A stretch of DNA of 64,000 nt, taken from positions 186,001 through 250,000 of the forward strand of contig JASCOH010000003.1 in the NCBI GenBank assembly GCA_029959295.1. Direction: 5' to 3'. The notes below the pieces were generated by a model. That model did not search any database and was not told the DNA's origin. It was given only the letters and a program-made list of their open reading frames with translations. How positions within the stretch are numbered: position 1 is the first letter of the stretch; the number at the start of each line of letters is the position of its first letter. This document shows, one piece after another, positions 1 to 8,204 of this stretch. The DNA comes from Flavobacteriaceae bacterium PS02334. GTDB taxonomy: Bacteria > Bacteroidota > Bacteroidia > Flavobacteriales > Flavobacteriaceae. The translations under genes were made by a program, and so were the position numbers.

Positions 1-255
1 CGCCTTTAATTCAGAAATAGAACTCGAATTATCCACCACAATCGGCAAAGGTGCTTTTACAATTTCAAAAGTATTGCTTGTAATCTTTGGGTTAATTAGC
101 AAAAGCAAGATCCCGAAGATGGAAAAGAAGCGAAGAAACGCTAAAAGAAGATTTATTTTTGATTTATTCTTAGCCCGGAAAAAATATTGAAAAAACGACA
201 AACCTCCTGCTATTAGTACTGAAAGTAAGATTAATAGGATTGTGTTTGTTGTCAT
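1..255 (-). CDS. Membrane-anchored vWA-domain protein, N-terminal fragment (runs off left edge)
   Basis: The frame starts at ATG 255 and stays open to base 1, giving the first 85 residues only. Two hydrophobic segments (about residues 5-25 and 37-57) anchor it in the membrane. Directly after comes PIVVDNSSSI (71-80), which has the D-x-S-x-S spacing of a vWA metal-ion-dependent adhesion site (D75, S77, S79). Membrane proteins of this build, with a vWA domain after two N-terminal helices, are common in Flavobacteriaceae. The rest of the domain lies outside the window, so no specific role can be given. It is on the same strand as the small membrane gene and fabG to its right. Confidence 0.7.
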   Translation of the reverse strand, partial: MTTNTILLILLSVLIAGGLSFFQYFFRAKNKSKINLLLAFLRFFSIFGILLLLINPKITSNTFEIVKAPLPIVVDNSSSISELKA

Positions 256-305
256 TTTTTGTTTTTAGAAATTTTGAACCATTAAGTTATTAAGAAAGTT
301 TAAGT

Positions 306-488
306 TCACTTATATTTTTTTCTCTTTGTTACAGCATAAATTAATATCGATAAAGCTAGAAGAAATAATCCATAAGTTACCATTACTTGACCAGTAATAA
401 AACCTATTTCAAATTTCCCATAAATAAAAAATATACCAATAAAGATTATAATTATCGCACATATCCCAATTCCCTTACTATTTTTCAT
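306..488 (-). CDS. Small two-helix membrane protein, unknown function
   Basis: The protein has 60 residues when started at ATG 488 (MKNSKGIGIC...). It has two hydrophobic stretches (about 5-22 and 30-51) and a basic tail (KRKKYK), the layout of a small inner-membrane protein with a cytoplasmic C-terminus. The frame can be extended upstream to 527, but that start would lie in the conserved end of the structured intergenic repeat at 527-669, so the internal ATG is preferred. No family is recognised. It lies between the vWA protein and fabG on the same strand. Confidence 0.5.
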   Translation of the reverse strand: MKNSKGIGICAIIIIFIGIFFIYGKFEIGFITGQVMVTYGLFLLALSILIYAVTKRKKYK

Positions 489-526
489 AATATTATTTGA
501 GGTTTCTAAATCTACAATCAAAGTCA

Positions 527-669
527 TAGCCCCGATTGAAGCGGAAATCCTTTCATTAAAAAAATCTATTTTTTCTTGGCGTGAAAGAGCGACCGGAGTA
601 AGCTCCTTTCACGCCTTAGAAAAAAAGTTTTTTTGATGAAAGATTGCAGAGAAAAGCGGGAAAAGCTCC
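527..669 (+). repeat. Structured intergenic repeat, copy 1 (TAGCCCCGAT ... AGCGGGAA type)
   Basis: The element starts with TAGCCCCGAT (527-536) and ends with AGCGGGAAAAGCTCC (655-669). It folds as nested inverted repeats. The outer arms are CTTTCATTAAAAAAA (550-564) and TTTTTTTGATGAAAG (628-642), with one mismatch. The inner arms are a perfect 10-bp pair, GGCGTGAAAG (578-587) and CTTTCACGCC (606-615). The same end sequences, in the same order around a different GC-rich hairpin, recur at 28451-28532 on the opposite strand. It does not code for protein. Confidence 0.65.
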
Positions 670-746
670 TTAAAAAATTTATGATTTTAGAGTTATGATT
701 TATGAACAATTATTGTCAGCAGAAATCTTAAATCTTAAATCAAAAA

Positions 747-1493
747 TTACGTAAGCATCCCTCCGTCCACGTTCATGACTTGTCCTGTGATGTACGCGCT
801 CATGTCTGAAGCCAAGAAAAGACAGGCGTTTGCAACGTCTTCTGTTGTGCCGCCACGTTTCAACGGAATTCCGTCTCTCCAGCCTTGAACTACGTCGTCG
901 TTTAATTTTGCGGTCATTTCTGTCTCGATAAATCCTGGCGCGATGGCGTTACAACGGATGTTTCTTGAACCTAACTCTAACGCTACCGATTTTGTAAAAC
1001 CAATAACACCAGCTTTTGATGCTGCATAATTTGTTTGTCCGGCGTTTCCTTTCACTCCGACAACTGAACTCATATTGATGATTGAACCTTTGCGATTTTT
1101 CAGCATTGTTTTTTGAACGGCTTTGGTCATATTGAAAACCGATTTTAGGTTTACATTGATTACCGTGTCAAAATCTTCTTCAGAAATACGCATCAAAAGG
1201 TTGTCTTTTGTGATTCCGGCGTTGTTAATCAAGATATCGATGGTTCCGAAAGTCGCGATTACGTCGTCAACTAATTTTTGTGCTTCGTTAAAGTCTGCTG
1301 CGTTTGACTGGTAGCCTTTTGCTTGAACGCCAAGTGCCGTCAATTCGTCTTCCAATACTTTTGCGGCTTCAGCAGATGAACTGTATGTGAATGCCACGTT
1401 TGCTCCGTGTTTTGCAAAAACTTCAGCGATTCCTCGTCCGATTCCTCGACTCGCGCCTGTGATAATCGCTGTTTTTCCTTCTAATAATTTCAT
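747..1493 (-). CDS. fabG: 3-oxoacyl-[acyl-carrier-protein] reductase FabG
   Basis: This cytoplasmic short-chain dehydrogenase reduces 3-oxoacyl-ACP with NADPH in the type II fatty acid elongation cycle. Its 248 residues match the family length. The Rossmann motif TGASRGIG is at 12-19, NNAG at 90-93, and the structural Asn in VNLKS at about 114. The catalytic set is S143 (in MSS), Y156 and K160 (YAASK), and the C-terminal ITGQVMNVDGG is typical. The start at 1493 follows a -7 element at 1527-1534 at a sensible distance. No other fab gene is adjacent. A general SDR with another substrate cannot be excluded, but the sequence agrees closely with FabG. Confidence 0.93.
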   Translation of the reverse strand: MKLLEGKTAIITGASRGIGRGIAEVFAKHGANVAFTYSSSAEAAKVLEDELTALGVQAKGYQSNAADFNEAQKLVDDVIATFGTIDILINNAGITKDNLLMRISEEDFDTVINVNLKSVFNMTKAVQKTMLKNRKGSIINMSSVVGVKGNAGQTNYAASKAGVIGFTKSVALELGSRNIRCNAIAPGFIETEMTAKLNDDVVQGWRDGIPLKRGGTTEDVANACLFLASDMSAYITGQVMNVDGGMLT

Positions 1494-1526
1494 TCTATTT
1501 AATTTAGTTTGCTCTTGTTAGGTTGA

Positions 1527-1534
1527 CAAATATA
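1527..1534 (-). promoter_or_regulatory. -7 promoter element for fabG
   Basis: The minus strand reads TATATTTG, a perfect match to the Bacteroidota -7 consensus TAnnTTTG, 34 bases before the fabG start codon. No convincing TTG box was fixed upstream. Confidence 0.5.
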
Positions 1535-1565
1535 AGAATTCAATTGCAATGAAATAACGTATAAT

Positions 1566-2888
1566 TTAATCTTTCACGAATTTATTTATCCTTTTGTCCC
1601 AAGCGGAACTATAAATTGCGATGATCATAAAAACTAATAGAATATAGTTGTACCAAGCATTTGAAATTAAGTCGGTTAGCGCTAATTTTCCTTTGGCAAA
1701 ACTTAAAATAAGCAAAACTTGTGCGCCATAAGGCAAAATTCCTTGAATTACACAACTGAAAACGTCTAAAATTGTAGCGACTTTCTTTGGACTTAGTTCA
1801 AATTCATCGCTGATTTCTTTAGCAATTTTTCCAGTAATTACAATGGAAACGGTGTTGTTTGCAATGGCCATATTTGTGATTCCGACCAGAGCTCCGATTC
1901 CCATTTGAGCAGATTTTTTGTTCTTTATTTTTGATTTTATTTTATACAAAACATAATCGATTCCGCCCGCTTTTTGGACTAATGTTGCCAAACCGCCTGT
2001 TAACATTGATAGTAAGAAAATATCGGTCATGCTTAAAAAACCTTCGTAGATTTTCTGCGTAAATTGTAAAAGTGTAAAATCATTTCCGAAGAACCCGATA
2101 ATTCCAGCTACCAAAATTCCGATTAATAAGGTCGTGAAAACATTTACACCGATTACGGCTAGAACTATGACCAAAATATAAGGTAGAATTGACAGCAATT
2201 GATAGTCGCCTTTTTCAATGACAACAGAACTTACCTCTGTATTAAATCCTAAATATGCCAACAATAAAATCGTGATAATTGCCGCCGGAAGTGCGATGAA
2301 CAAATTGACTTTAAACTTGTCACGCATTTCACAACCAAGCGATTGCGTTGCAGCAATTGTGGTGTCTGAAATAATAGAAAGATTGTCGCCAAGCATAGAA
2401 CCGCCTAATAATGAACCTGCAATTAACGGCATTGACGCGCCGCTCTTATCGGCTAAACTGATTGCGATTGGTCCCAAAGCAACGATTGAACCTACGGAAG
2501 TTCCCGTGGCAGTTGATAAAAACGAAGCAATCAGAAAAATTCCTAGTGGAAAATATTCTGGATCAATATTATTTATTCCCAAATTCACTACAGAATCAAC
2601 GGCTCCCATTGCTTGCGTTACCGTTGCAAAAGCACCTGAAAATAAATAAATCAGACACATTGTAATGATTTGGCTGTTGCCACAACCTTCAATTAACGTA
2701 TCTACTTTAGATTCTGTGGATTGCTTGAAAATCATAAATGCCACGATAATTCCAAGTACGACGGCAATTGGCGATGGCAAAGCATAAAAATCATTCAGAA
2801 GTATTCCAGCTCCCAAAAAGGTAAAAATAAAAACGAAAAAAGGAATTAGGGCAAATGCATTGCCTTGAATTTTAAGATGTTTCATCAT
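1566..2888 (-). CDS. NhaC-family transporter, probable methionine transporter (MetT-like)
   Basis: This is a 440-residue polytopic membrane protein with about eleven hydrophobic segments and the glycine/serine-rich re-entrant motifs of the Na+/H+ antiporter NhaC superfamily (for example GTSVGSIVALGP near 128-139 and GGSMLGDNLSIISD near 162-175). Members of this superfamily are annotated as Na+/H+ antiporters. One branch, MetT, was predicted to import methionine because it sits in SAM-riboswitch regulons. The leader here (2974-3042) has the core of a SAM-type riboswitch and the -7 element lies just before it. On that basis sodium-coupled methionine uptake is the better inference, while the family assignment itself is firm. 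It appears to be a single-gene unit between fabG and the Ter locus. Confidence 0.8.
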   Translation of the reverse strand: MMKHLKIQGNAFALIPFFVFIFTFLGAGILLNDFYALPSPIAVVLGIIVAFMIFKQSTESKVDTLIEGCGNSQIITMCLIYLFSGAFATVTQAMGAVDSVVNLGINNIDPEYFPLGIFLIASFLSTATGTSVGSIVALGPIAISLADKSGASMPLIAGSLLGGSMLGDNLSIISDTTIAATQSLGCEMRDKFKVNLFIALPAAIITILLLAYLGFNTEVSSVVIEKGDYQLLSILPYILVIVLAVIGVNVFTTLLIGILVAGIIGFFGNDFTLLQFTQKIYEGFLSMTDIFLLSMLTGGLATLVQKAGGIDYVLYKIKSKIKNKKSAQMGIGALVGITNMAIANNTVSIVITGKIAKEISDEFELSPKKVATILDVFSCVIQGILPYGAQVLLILSFAKGKLALTDLISNAWYNYILLVFMIIAIYSSAWDKRINKFVKD

Positions 2889-2973
2889 CGATTTGCTTAA
2901 AAATTAATAAAGCTCACGACGAAAAGCTAACCGAAAAGAAATTGTGAAAACAACATTTTTTCCAAAGGATTTG

Positions 2974-3042
2974 GCTTATCGTTTTAGCACCTTGCTTGTT
3001 GTTGCAGGTTGCTATCTCTTTTATGAGATTCGTGATAACAAA
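2974..3042 (-). promoter_or_regulatory. SAM-riboswitch-like leader of the NhaC-family gene
   Basis: Read on the minus strand, a closing helix TTATC (3038-3034) pairs with GATAA (2980-2976). Inside it is a short hairpin (ATCTC/GAGAT), then AGCAACCTGC, an 8-base loop and GCAAGGTGCTAA. The AGCAACCTGC...GCAAGGTGCTAA core is the hallmark of the SAM-I/SAM-IV family (P3 and the joining strand). The 5' hairpin is far shorter than the usual SAM-I P2, so this may be a variant aptamer. The TSS predicted from 3045-3052 falls at its 5' end. A CCAAA/TTTGG hairpin follows and could be part of the expression platform. Confidence 0.65.
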
Positions 3043-3044
3043 TG

Positions 3045-3052
3045 CAAAGATA
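3045..3052 (-). promoter_or_regulatory. -7 promoter element before the riboswitch
   Basis: The minus strand reads TATCTTTG, matching TAnnTTTG. Transcription would start about 5-8 bases on, exactly at the 5' edge of the riboswitch closing stem. Confidence 0.55.
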
Positions 3053-3135
3053 GATCTTATGTTGAATTTAATTTAATCAGAATGCTATTTTTATGAATAA
3101 TCAATAACAATTGAAATAAAACTACAACTCTCATA

Positions 3136-3178
3136 AAAAAAACACGACTCTGTTAAATTATCAGCAGAGTCGTTTTAA
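3136..3178 (-). terminator. Rho-independent terminator of the Ter operon (after TerC)
   Basis: A perfect 9-bp stem, ACGACTCTG (3144-3152) with CAGAGTCGT (3165-3173), is followed on the minus strand by eight T residues after GTG. It lies 18 bases past the TerC stop codon and separates the Ter locus from the NhaC transcript. Confidence 0.85.
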
Positions 3179-3195
3179 AATTTATGTAAAAAATA

Positions 3196-4206
3196 TTATT
3201 TTGTCTCTTCTACTTCTTCTTTATCAGGAAATAACATTGACAAAACTACAGAAAGCACTAAAATACCTCCAATTACAATCAATGAATAAATTGAATCAAT
3301 ATGGTAAAATGGAGCAATAATCATCTTAACTCCAATGAAAGCAAGGATAATTGCCAGACCATATTTCAATTTGCTGAACAAGTGGATGAAGTTATCTAAC
3401 AAGAAAAATAAAGCTCTTAGACCTAAAATCGCAAAGATATTTGAAGTGTAAAGAATAAATGGATCATTTGAAATTGCAAAAATCGCTGGAATTGAATCTA
3501 CTGCAAAAAGCAAATCGGTGAACTCAATTACAGCCACAACAACCAATAAAGGCGTTGCTAATTTCTTTCCGTTTTCGATCGTAAAGAATTTATCGCCGTC
3601 ATAATTTTCGCTTACTTTGAAGAATCTTTTTACCAATCTTGCACCGCGCGTGTCGCTGAAATCCTCGTCTTCATCTTCATCTCCGGCTGACCAAGATTTG
3701 ATTCCTGCATAAACCAAGAACAATCCGAAAAGCGTCATGATAATGTTGATATCATACTTAAATCCTTCGATTCCGGCTAATCCTAGAAGCTTGTTCAAGT
3801 ACGTCAATTCAATTAAAAATGCGCCTGAAAAGATAAAAATCGCTCTTAAAACCAAAGCTCCGATGATTCCCCAAAACAATACTTTGTGTTTGCTAGAATT
3901 GGCTACATCAAAGAATTTGAAGACTAAAATGAATACGAATAAGTTATCTACAGAAAGTGCTTTTTCAATCCAATAAGCCGATTGGAATTCGTAAAACTTT
4001 GTTGGGCCGATAAAATAATAGACAAATCCACTGAAAATCATCGACAAGCTTATCCAAACAACTGACCAAGTAATCGCTTCTTTGTTAGAAACAACATGGC
4101 TGTTTTTGTTGAAAACTCCTAAATCCAAGAGTAACATAACAATGATTACAACCGCAAACGTCGCGATTAATCCGGGATGATTGATTAAAGTATCTACTTT
4201 TTCCAT
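3196..4206 (-). CDS. terC: TerC family integral membrane protein
   Basis: This is a 336-residue protein with seven to nine hydrophobic segments and the TerC/Alx signatures: ALSVDNLFVF (83-92), FTDLLFAVDSIPA (229-241) and SNIFAILGLRALFFLL (255-270). The acidic residues in these helices are the conserved, presumably metal-binding, positions. A charged cytoplasmic loop carries a run of Asp/Glu at about 176-182. TerC proteins act in metal (Mn) homeostasis or as the membrane hub of tellurite and stress resistance complexes. It is the last gene of the Ter locus, 30 bases after the kinase, and is followed by a strong terminator. The Alx/YkoY branch cannot be separated from TerC by eye, but the context favours TerC. 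Confidence 0.9.
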   Translation of the reverse strand: MEKVDTLINHPGLIATFAVVIIVMLLLDLGVFNKNSHVVSNKEAITWSVVWISLSMIFSGFVYYFIGPTKFYEFQSAYWIEKALSVDNLFVFILVFKFFDVANSSKHKVLFWGIIGALVLRAIFIFSGAFLIELTYLNKLLGLAGIEGFKYDINIIMTLFGLFLVYAGIKSWSAGDEDEDEDFSDTRGARLVKRFFKVSENYDGDKFFTIENGKKLATPLLVVVAVIEFTDLLFAVDSIPAIFAISNDPFILYTSNIFAILGLRALFFLLDNFIHLFSKLKYGLAIILAFIGVKMIIAPFYHIDSIYSLIVIGGILVLSVVLSMLFPDKEEVEETK

Positions 4207-4236
4207 TATTTATAAAAAATTAAAATTGATTACTGA

Positions 4237-5754
4237 TTATTCTTTTTGGTTTGTAATTGTAAAAAGCGCCACTCTTCCGCCTTCTTCTGCTGAAAGCAAT
4301 ATTTTTTTACCGTTTGTAATTTCTGTTTTACCGTTTATGGGAACTTCAATTCCTTCCGTAAGGTCTTTTACAGACTTGCCATTTTGGTTGACAAAGAACC
4401 ATTTATTTTCTTCAAATACAAAATTTCCGACAGGGATTTTTTCCATTTCCGTAAGTCTTTCATTATTGATTACATTTTTATTCGAATGCCACGAATGAAG
4501 CGTCTGATTTTCAAAAATCATCAGCCTGTGATTTTCTGGTTTCCAGACTGAAGGCTGAAATTGATAATAAAAATCCGCCATCGGAAGTGACTTTTGATAA
4601 TAGGTGCCGCAAAAAGGACATTTTGGTTCTGGCGTATTGTCAAATACATAAAATTGCTGGTCACAACTTTTGTTGCTACAAGGAATTGTCAAATCTATGG
4701 TTTTCAAAAGTGCTTGTTCCCAAACTTCAGCCACAGGACGTGACATCGGATGATGCAAACCTGAAATAAAAGCTTCGTCAAAAAGCTTTTTCAAATGCGG
4801 TCCCGTAATGGAATAAGGCATTTTTGAAATATCAGCCCAAGGCAAATCCCACTTTGATACTTGATTTAATTTTGGACGGTTCGAAAAATCTTCCGGATGT
4901 TCTATAAATAATGCTTTTTCTCCCATCGAAAGCAAATCGTCAATCTCCGTTTCTAAATTGTGAACTTTTCCACCTTTCAATGGATGTCTGTGAAGCAAAA
5001 ACATATAAATCAAAACGGGCAAAGCATGTAAATCGGTAAGTCGGTTTGGCAATTTTCGATTGGCATCATTTTTATTCAAATGCTTTGTAGACAAGACTTC
5101 AGGAGCAATAAATTCAGCAGTTCCAATAACATCAGCCGGATAAAGTCCTGGAACGACCAATCCGTCCAAGTCAATGATTACGGCAGATTTTTCAATCGGG
5201 TCGATCAAAACATTATTATAAGACAAATCAGAATGTGCCAATCCCATCGCGTGCATTTTTTTCACGCCTCGGGTAATGTTCACGCAGATTTTCAAATAAT
5301 CAAGCCAATTTCCCAATTCAGATTTTGCCAAACGAAGCGGAAACATCGTATTTCTAAACTTGGCTCCGGCAAACCATTTTCCATTTTTTTCTTTGCCCTG
5401 GATCAATTCGCCTGACTCCTGCCCTTTTTTGAAAAAAAATTTCTCTTTATAAATCGGAACAATAATTCCAGTCAAGCCGTTATGCTCAATTATATCTTCT
5501 GGCCAGCGGAAAACTTCATTCAAGAAATAATCAGAAGCTTCCTTATTTTTAATTTGTGGAAGATAATAATTCGTGATTTTCAGCAAGCGCTGTTTTTGAC
5601 TTTCGTCTAATTTATCCCTGTAAATCGCTACGACATATTTTCGGTCAGGACTGAAATAAACGTCTTTCAATCCGCCTTTCATCGGCTCGCCGTTGTCAAT
5701 AAATTGGTAGGATTTATAGCGGTCATTAACCGACCAAACCGTTATTGTTTTCAT
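4237..5754 (-). CDS. Protein kinase of the TerY-P triad, with zinc ribbon and FHA-like tail
   Basis: A Ser/Thr-type kinase fold spans about residues 30-350. The catalytic loop reads HSDLSYNN (174-181), so D176 and N181 are kept but the usual HRD arginine is Ser. The DFG motif is DLDG (195-198), and GTAEFIAPE (211-219) is the APE segment. The usual VAIK position reads VAIY, so ATP anchoring may differ. A four-Cys zinc ribbon follows (C359, C364, C379, C382). The last ~90 residues look like a beta-rich FHA-type module, although this is inferred from pattern only. Kinases of this type occur with TerY vWA and PP2C proteins in Ter systems. It starts 9 bases after the phosphatase stop, so the two are surely co-transcribed. 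Confidence 0.85.
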   Translation of the reverse strand: MKTITVWSVNDRYKSYQFIDNGEPMKGGLKDVYFSPDRKYVVAIYRDKLDESQKQRLLKITNYYLPQIKNKEASDYFLNEVFRWPEDIIEHNGLTGIIVPIYKEKFFFKKGQESGELIQGKEKNGKWFAGAKFRNTMFPLRLAKSELGNWLDYLKICVNITRGVKKMHAMGLAHSDLSYNNVLIDPIEKSAVIIDLDGLVVPGLYPADVIGTAEFIAPEVLSTKHLNKNDANRKLPNRLTDLHALPVLIYMFLLHRHPLKGGKVHNLETEIDDLLSMGEKALFIEHPEDFSNRPKLNQVSKWDLPWADISKMPYSITGPHLKKLFDEAFISGLHHPMSRPVAEVWEQALLKTIDLTIPCSNKSCDQQFYVFDNTPEPKCPFCGTYYQKSLPMADFYYQFQPSVWKPENHRLMIFENQTLHSWHSNKNVINNERLTEMEKIPVGNFVFEENKWFFVNQNGKSVKDLTEGIEVPINGKTEITNGKKILLSAEEGGRVALFTITNQKE

Positions 5755-5763
5755 CGGAAATTA

Positions 5764-7152
5764 TTAATAAATTATAGCTAAAGTTCTGTCGTCGTGGTTT
5801 CCTGGACTCCAGAAATTCATCCATTGCGAAAGTTGAGAAGCAGTTTCTTCGTTTCTATTTTCAAGATTTACGGCAAAATTATCGTCGTTTTTACCTTTTA
5901 AATCTTCTACAAAAGCATTCCACTTTTCAATTTTTTTTAGGTTGGCTTCCACTTCAAATTTTGGATCGTAAATTCCATCCGTCATCAAAAACAGAAAAGA
6001 AAAATCTTCGACAATTTCAAAATTAAAACGGGAATCAAAATTTTCATCTTCAAAAATTTCGGGCATTGTGATAAAACGTGTTCCGCCACCAAATTCTCCG
6101 ACATCGATTTTATTCATCAAATCAACTGAAGTTTGGTCTTTATTCACAACGCCAATCGGGCAATCGCCGACACCAAAAGTCAAAATTGCATATCCAAAAT
6201 CAAACTTTTTCAGAAGCGTAAAAATTAAAGTGGCGTGAAAATCTTTTAAACCATTTTCTGTTTTAGCAGCAAAATCTTGAATTTCTTGATGGGCAAATTT
6301 CGAAGCTTTTAGAAATTCATTCTTAATTTCGGCTAAAGTTTTCCCGTTATTTTTATACTCTAAAATCTCCTTATCAAAATTGGAAGCTGTATTTTCATCA
6401 AAATAATTCTGAAAAAAATCAGCAACCGCTTTACAAGCAATTTCAGCACCTTTTCTACCTAAAATAGCAGAACCGGCTCCGTCAGAAACAGCAATCAAGC
6501 TCCAATTATTTTCAGAAAAATGCTTGATTGTGTAATCATCATCGCGAAAACTTCCTTTATTGGCGTGAGAACGTCCTCTTTTTGAAGCAACTAAAACCGT
6601 TTTTTCTTCCAAAGAATAAATTTCAGCCACATCATCTTTTTTCCAATATAAATCTTCAGAATTGGAAGGAATATTTTTCCAAAGTGATTTCGGGTCAGGA
6701 TTGAAAATTATGGAAAGTGTTTTTTCGTAAAACTTATTTTCGTCGTCTTCATTTATCTTATAAAAAAGCGAAAATTTTAATTGTCCACTTTCGGTAGCAA
6801 TTCCTGAAATTTTATTTTCTTCGGAATTATATTCAAGTCCGAATTTTTCAAGTCCTTTGATGGAAATTGTATTCAAATCAGAAAGGTCAAGTTCATCAAA
6901 ATCTAAGGAAGCCGTGTATTCTTTCCCAACAGTTCCGTTTGGAAAAAATACCTGCTGGTTTTGAATATCCAACTTTCTGTTCATCAATTCCCAATCTTTT
7001 GCCATCTGTTTCTGAAGTTCTTGAATTAATTTGACCTTGTCTATATTTTCTTTTTTCGAAACAAATTCTTGAAAAGCTTGTTCGTTTTTGGGCGAAATCG
7101 CAACCGCTTTTAAAGCCAAAAGCTGTTGGATGTATTTTTCAGTTTCAGTCAT
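5764..7152 (-). CDS. PP2C-type protein phosphatase with N-terminal Ig-like domain
   Basis: The 462 residues hold a PP2C domain in the C-terminal ~270. RGRSHANKGSFRDDD (192-206) and AVSDGAGSA (221-229, metal-binding D224) open it, LMTDGIYD comes late, and the metal-site DD is at 454-455. The first ~45 residues are helical. Residues about 70-135 (VGKEYTASL ... GLEKFGLEYN ... KISGIATESGQLKFSLFY) follow the rhythm of a putative Ig/cadherin-like (He_PIG) domain, which is unusual in a protein with no signal peptide. The ATG overlaps the stop of the upstream vWA gene by one base. It should reverse the phosphorylation made by the adjacent kinase, as proposed for TerY-P triads. Confidence 0.85.
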   Translation of the reverse strand: MTETEKYIQQLLALKAVAISPKNEQAFQEFVSKKENIDKVKLIQELQKQMAKDWELMNRKLDIQNQQVFFPNGTVGKEYTASLDFDELDLSDLNTISIKGLEKFGLEYNSEENKISGIATESGQLKFSLFYKINEDDENKFYEKTLSIIFNPDPKSLWKNIPSNSEDLYWKKDDVAEIYSLEEKTVLVASKRGRSHANKGSFRDDDYTIKHFSENNWSLIAVSDGAGSAILGRKGAEIACKAVADFFQNYFDENTASNFDKEILEYKNNGKTLAEIKNEFLKASKFAHQEIQDFAAKTENGLKDFHATLIFTLLKKFDFGYAILTFGVGDCPIGVVNKDQTSVDLMNKIDVGEFGGGTRFITMPEIFEDENFDSRFNFEIVEDFSFLFLMTDGIYDPKFEVEANLKKIEKWNAFVEDLKGKNDDNFAVNLENRNEETASQLSQWMNFWSPGNHDDRTLAIIY

Positions 7153-8204
7153 TAGCCTTGCGTCCTGTTGACATCAAAACCGCCTCCACCTGTTCCATAT
7201 TCTCCCGTATTTCCGCACCACGGACAAGTGTTTTTTGCCTCAAAACCCACACAGTGAATTTTTCCGCAAGTACAAACAGCCAACCCATATTGATTTCCAC
7301 AGCAAGGACAAGCCGGAGCTCCAAGAAGTTCCTCGCTATTGACGTGGCTTTGGCTATTGGAATCATCGCCCAAATCAAAATAAGAATTATCAACTGGAAA
7401 AGCGCCAACCAAATTATACGATTTTGAATTCAAATCAACTCCTGCATAAATCGAGGACGAAAAAGTCCTTCGGTATTTCATCAGATAAGGTCGTTTTGTA
7501 TTTTGGCATTTCGCTGCTAAAACAGCAAAATTATCATCAACAACTGGTTTTGGCGGTTCGTTTTTGGTCAGATCAATTTTTGAAATGGTGTCGCCGTCAA
7601 TTTTCGCCAATTCAAATCCGTTAGCATTATTTTCAACACTGACACTGCTGGTTTTTATTGAATCTGTAACCCATCTGAAAAAATCTTTATACGATTGTGG
7701 CGTAGTATTTTTGAAGAGCAAAACGGTATCCGTCAGTTCGCCTAAAATTCTTGTATCGGCTTCATCTCCGAAGGAAATGGCAATCATATTTGCGGTACGT
7801 TGCCAGTTTTGTTTCCATTCGGCAATCGCTGATTTTGTATCATCGGTTGGAACTCCGTCTGTAAAAAGAAAGACAATCGGTTTCCAATCGCCTTTTTGTT
7901 CATACGTAGTTTTTACAATATTTTGGCGCAATTCATACATCAAATGACCGAGACCTTTGCTCAAAGAAGTACCGCTTCCGATTGGAAATTTCGGCGGATA
8001 AAAACTCACCAATTCCTGCAATGGAACCAATGTTTTAGGCTGTCCGGCAAAAACAATAATGGAAACCCAAACTGTTTCTAAAGCATAAGGATCGGTTTTT
8101 AAAGCCTGAATAATAGTGGAAAGTCCTTCTTCAACTTGCTGAATCGGCTCGCCAACCATTGATTCTGAAACGTCTATCAAAAAATATATCGGAAGTCTTC
8201 TCAT
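7152..8204 (-). CDS. TerY-type vWA protein with C-terminal TerY-C zinc ribbon
   Basis: The N-terminal 200 residues form a vWA domain with a complete MIDAS: D11-x-S13-x-S15, T79 in GSGTS and D116 in FTDG. The C-terminal 55 residues contain eight Cys (C299, C301, C302, C311, C313, C318, C327, C330), a double zinc ribbon as in the TerY-C domain. The tail GTGGGGF is flexible. The protein is cytoplasmic. In Ter systems such proteins are scaffold or sensor partners of the kinase and phosphatase encoded next. It overlaps the genes on both sides by one base (TAATG-type junctions), so the triad is translationally coupled. Its N-terminus is clearly paralogous to the next TerY gene (both begin MRRLP). 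Confidence 0.88.
   Translation of the reverse strand: MRRLPIYFLIDVSESMVGEPIQQVEEGLSTIIQALKTDPYALETVWVSIIVFAGQPKTLVPLQELVSFYPPKFPIGSGTSLSKGLGHLMYELRQNIVKTTYEQKGDWKPIVFLFTDGVPTDDTKSAIAEWKQNWQRTANMIAISFGDEADTRILGELTDTVLLFKNTTPQSYKDFFRWVTDSIKTSSVSVENNANGFELAKIDGDTISKIDLTKNEPPKPVVDDNFAVLAAKCQNTKRPYLMKYRRTFSSSIYAGVDLNSKSYNLVGAFPVDNSYFDLGDDSNSQSHVNSEELLGAPACPCCGNQYGLAVCTCGKIHCVGFEAKNTCPWCGNTGEYGTGGGGFDVNRTQG

Noticed and set aside
2218-2649. Plus-strand 143-aa frame opposite the NhaC gene
   Set aside because: It is antisense to a clear transmembrane protein and its residues follow from the repetitive hydrophobic codons of that gene.
7145-7408. Minus-strand open frame overlapping the TerY-C gene
   Set aside because: It lies fully inside the zinc-ribbon end of the TerY-C coding region in another phase and has no independent start signal; it is a shadow.
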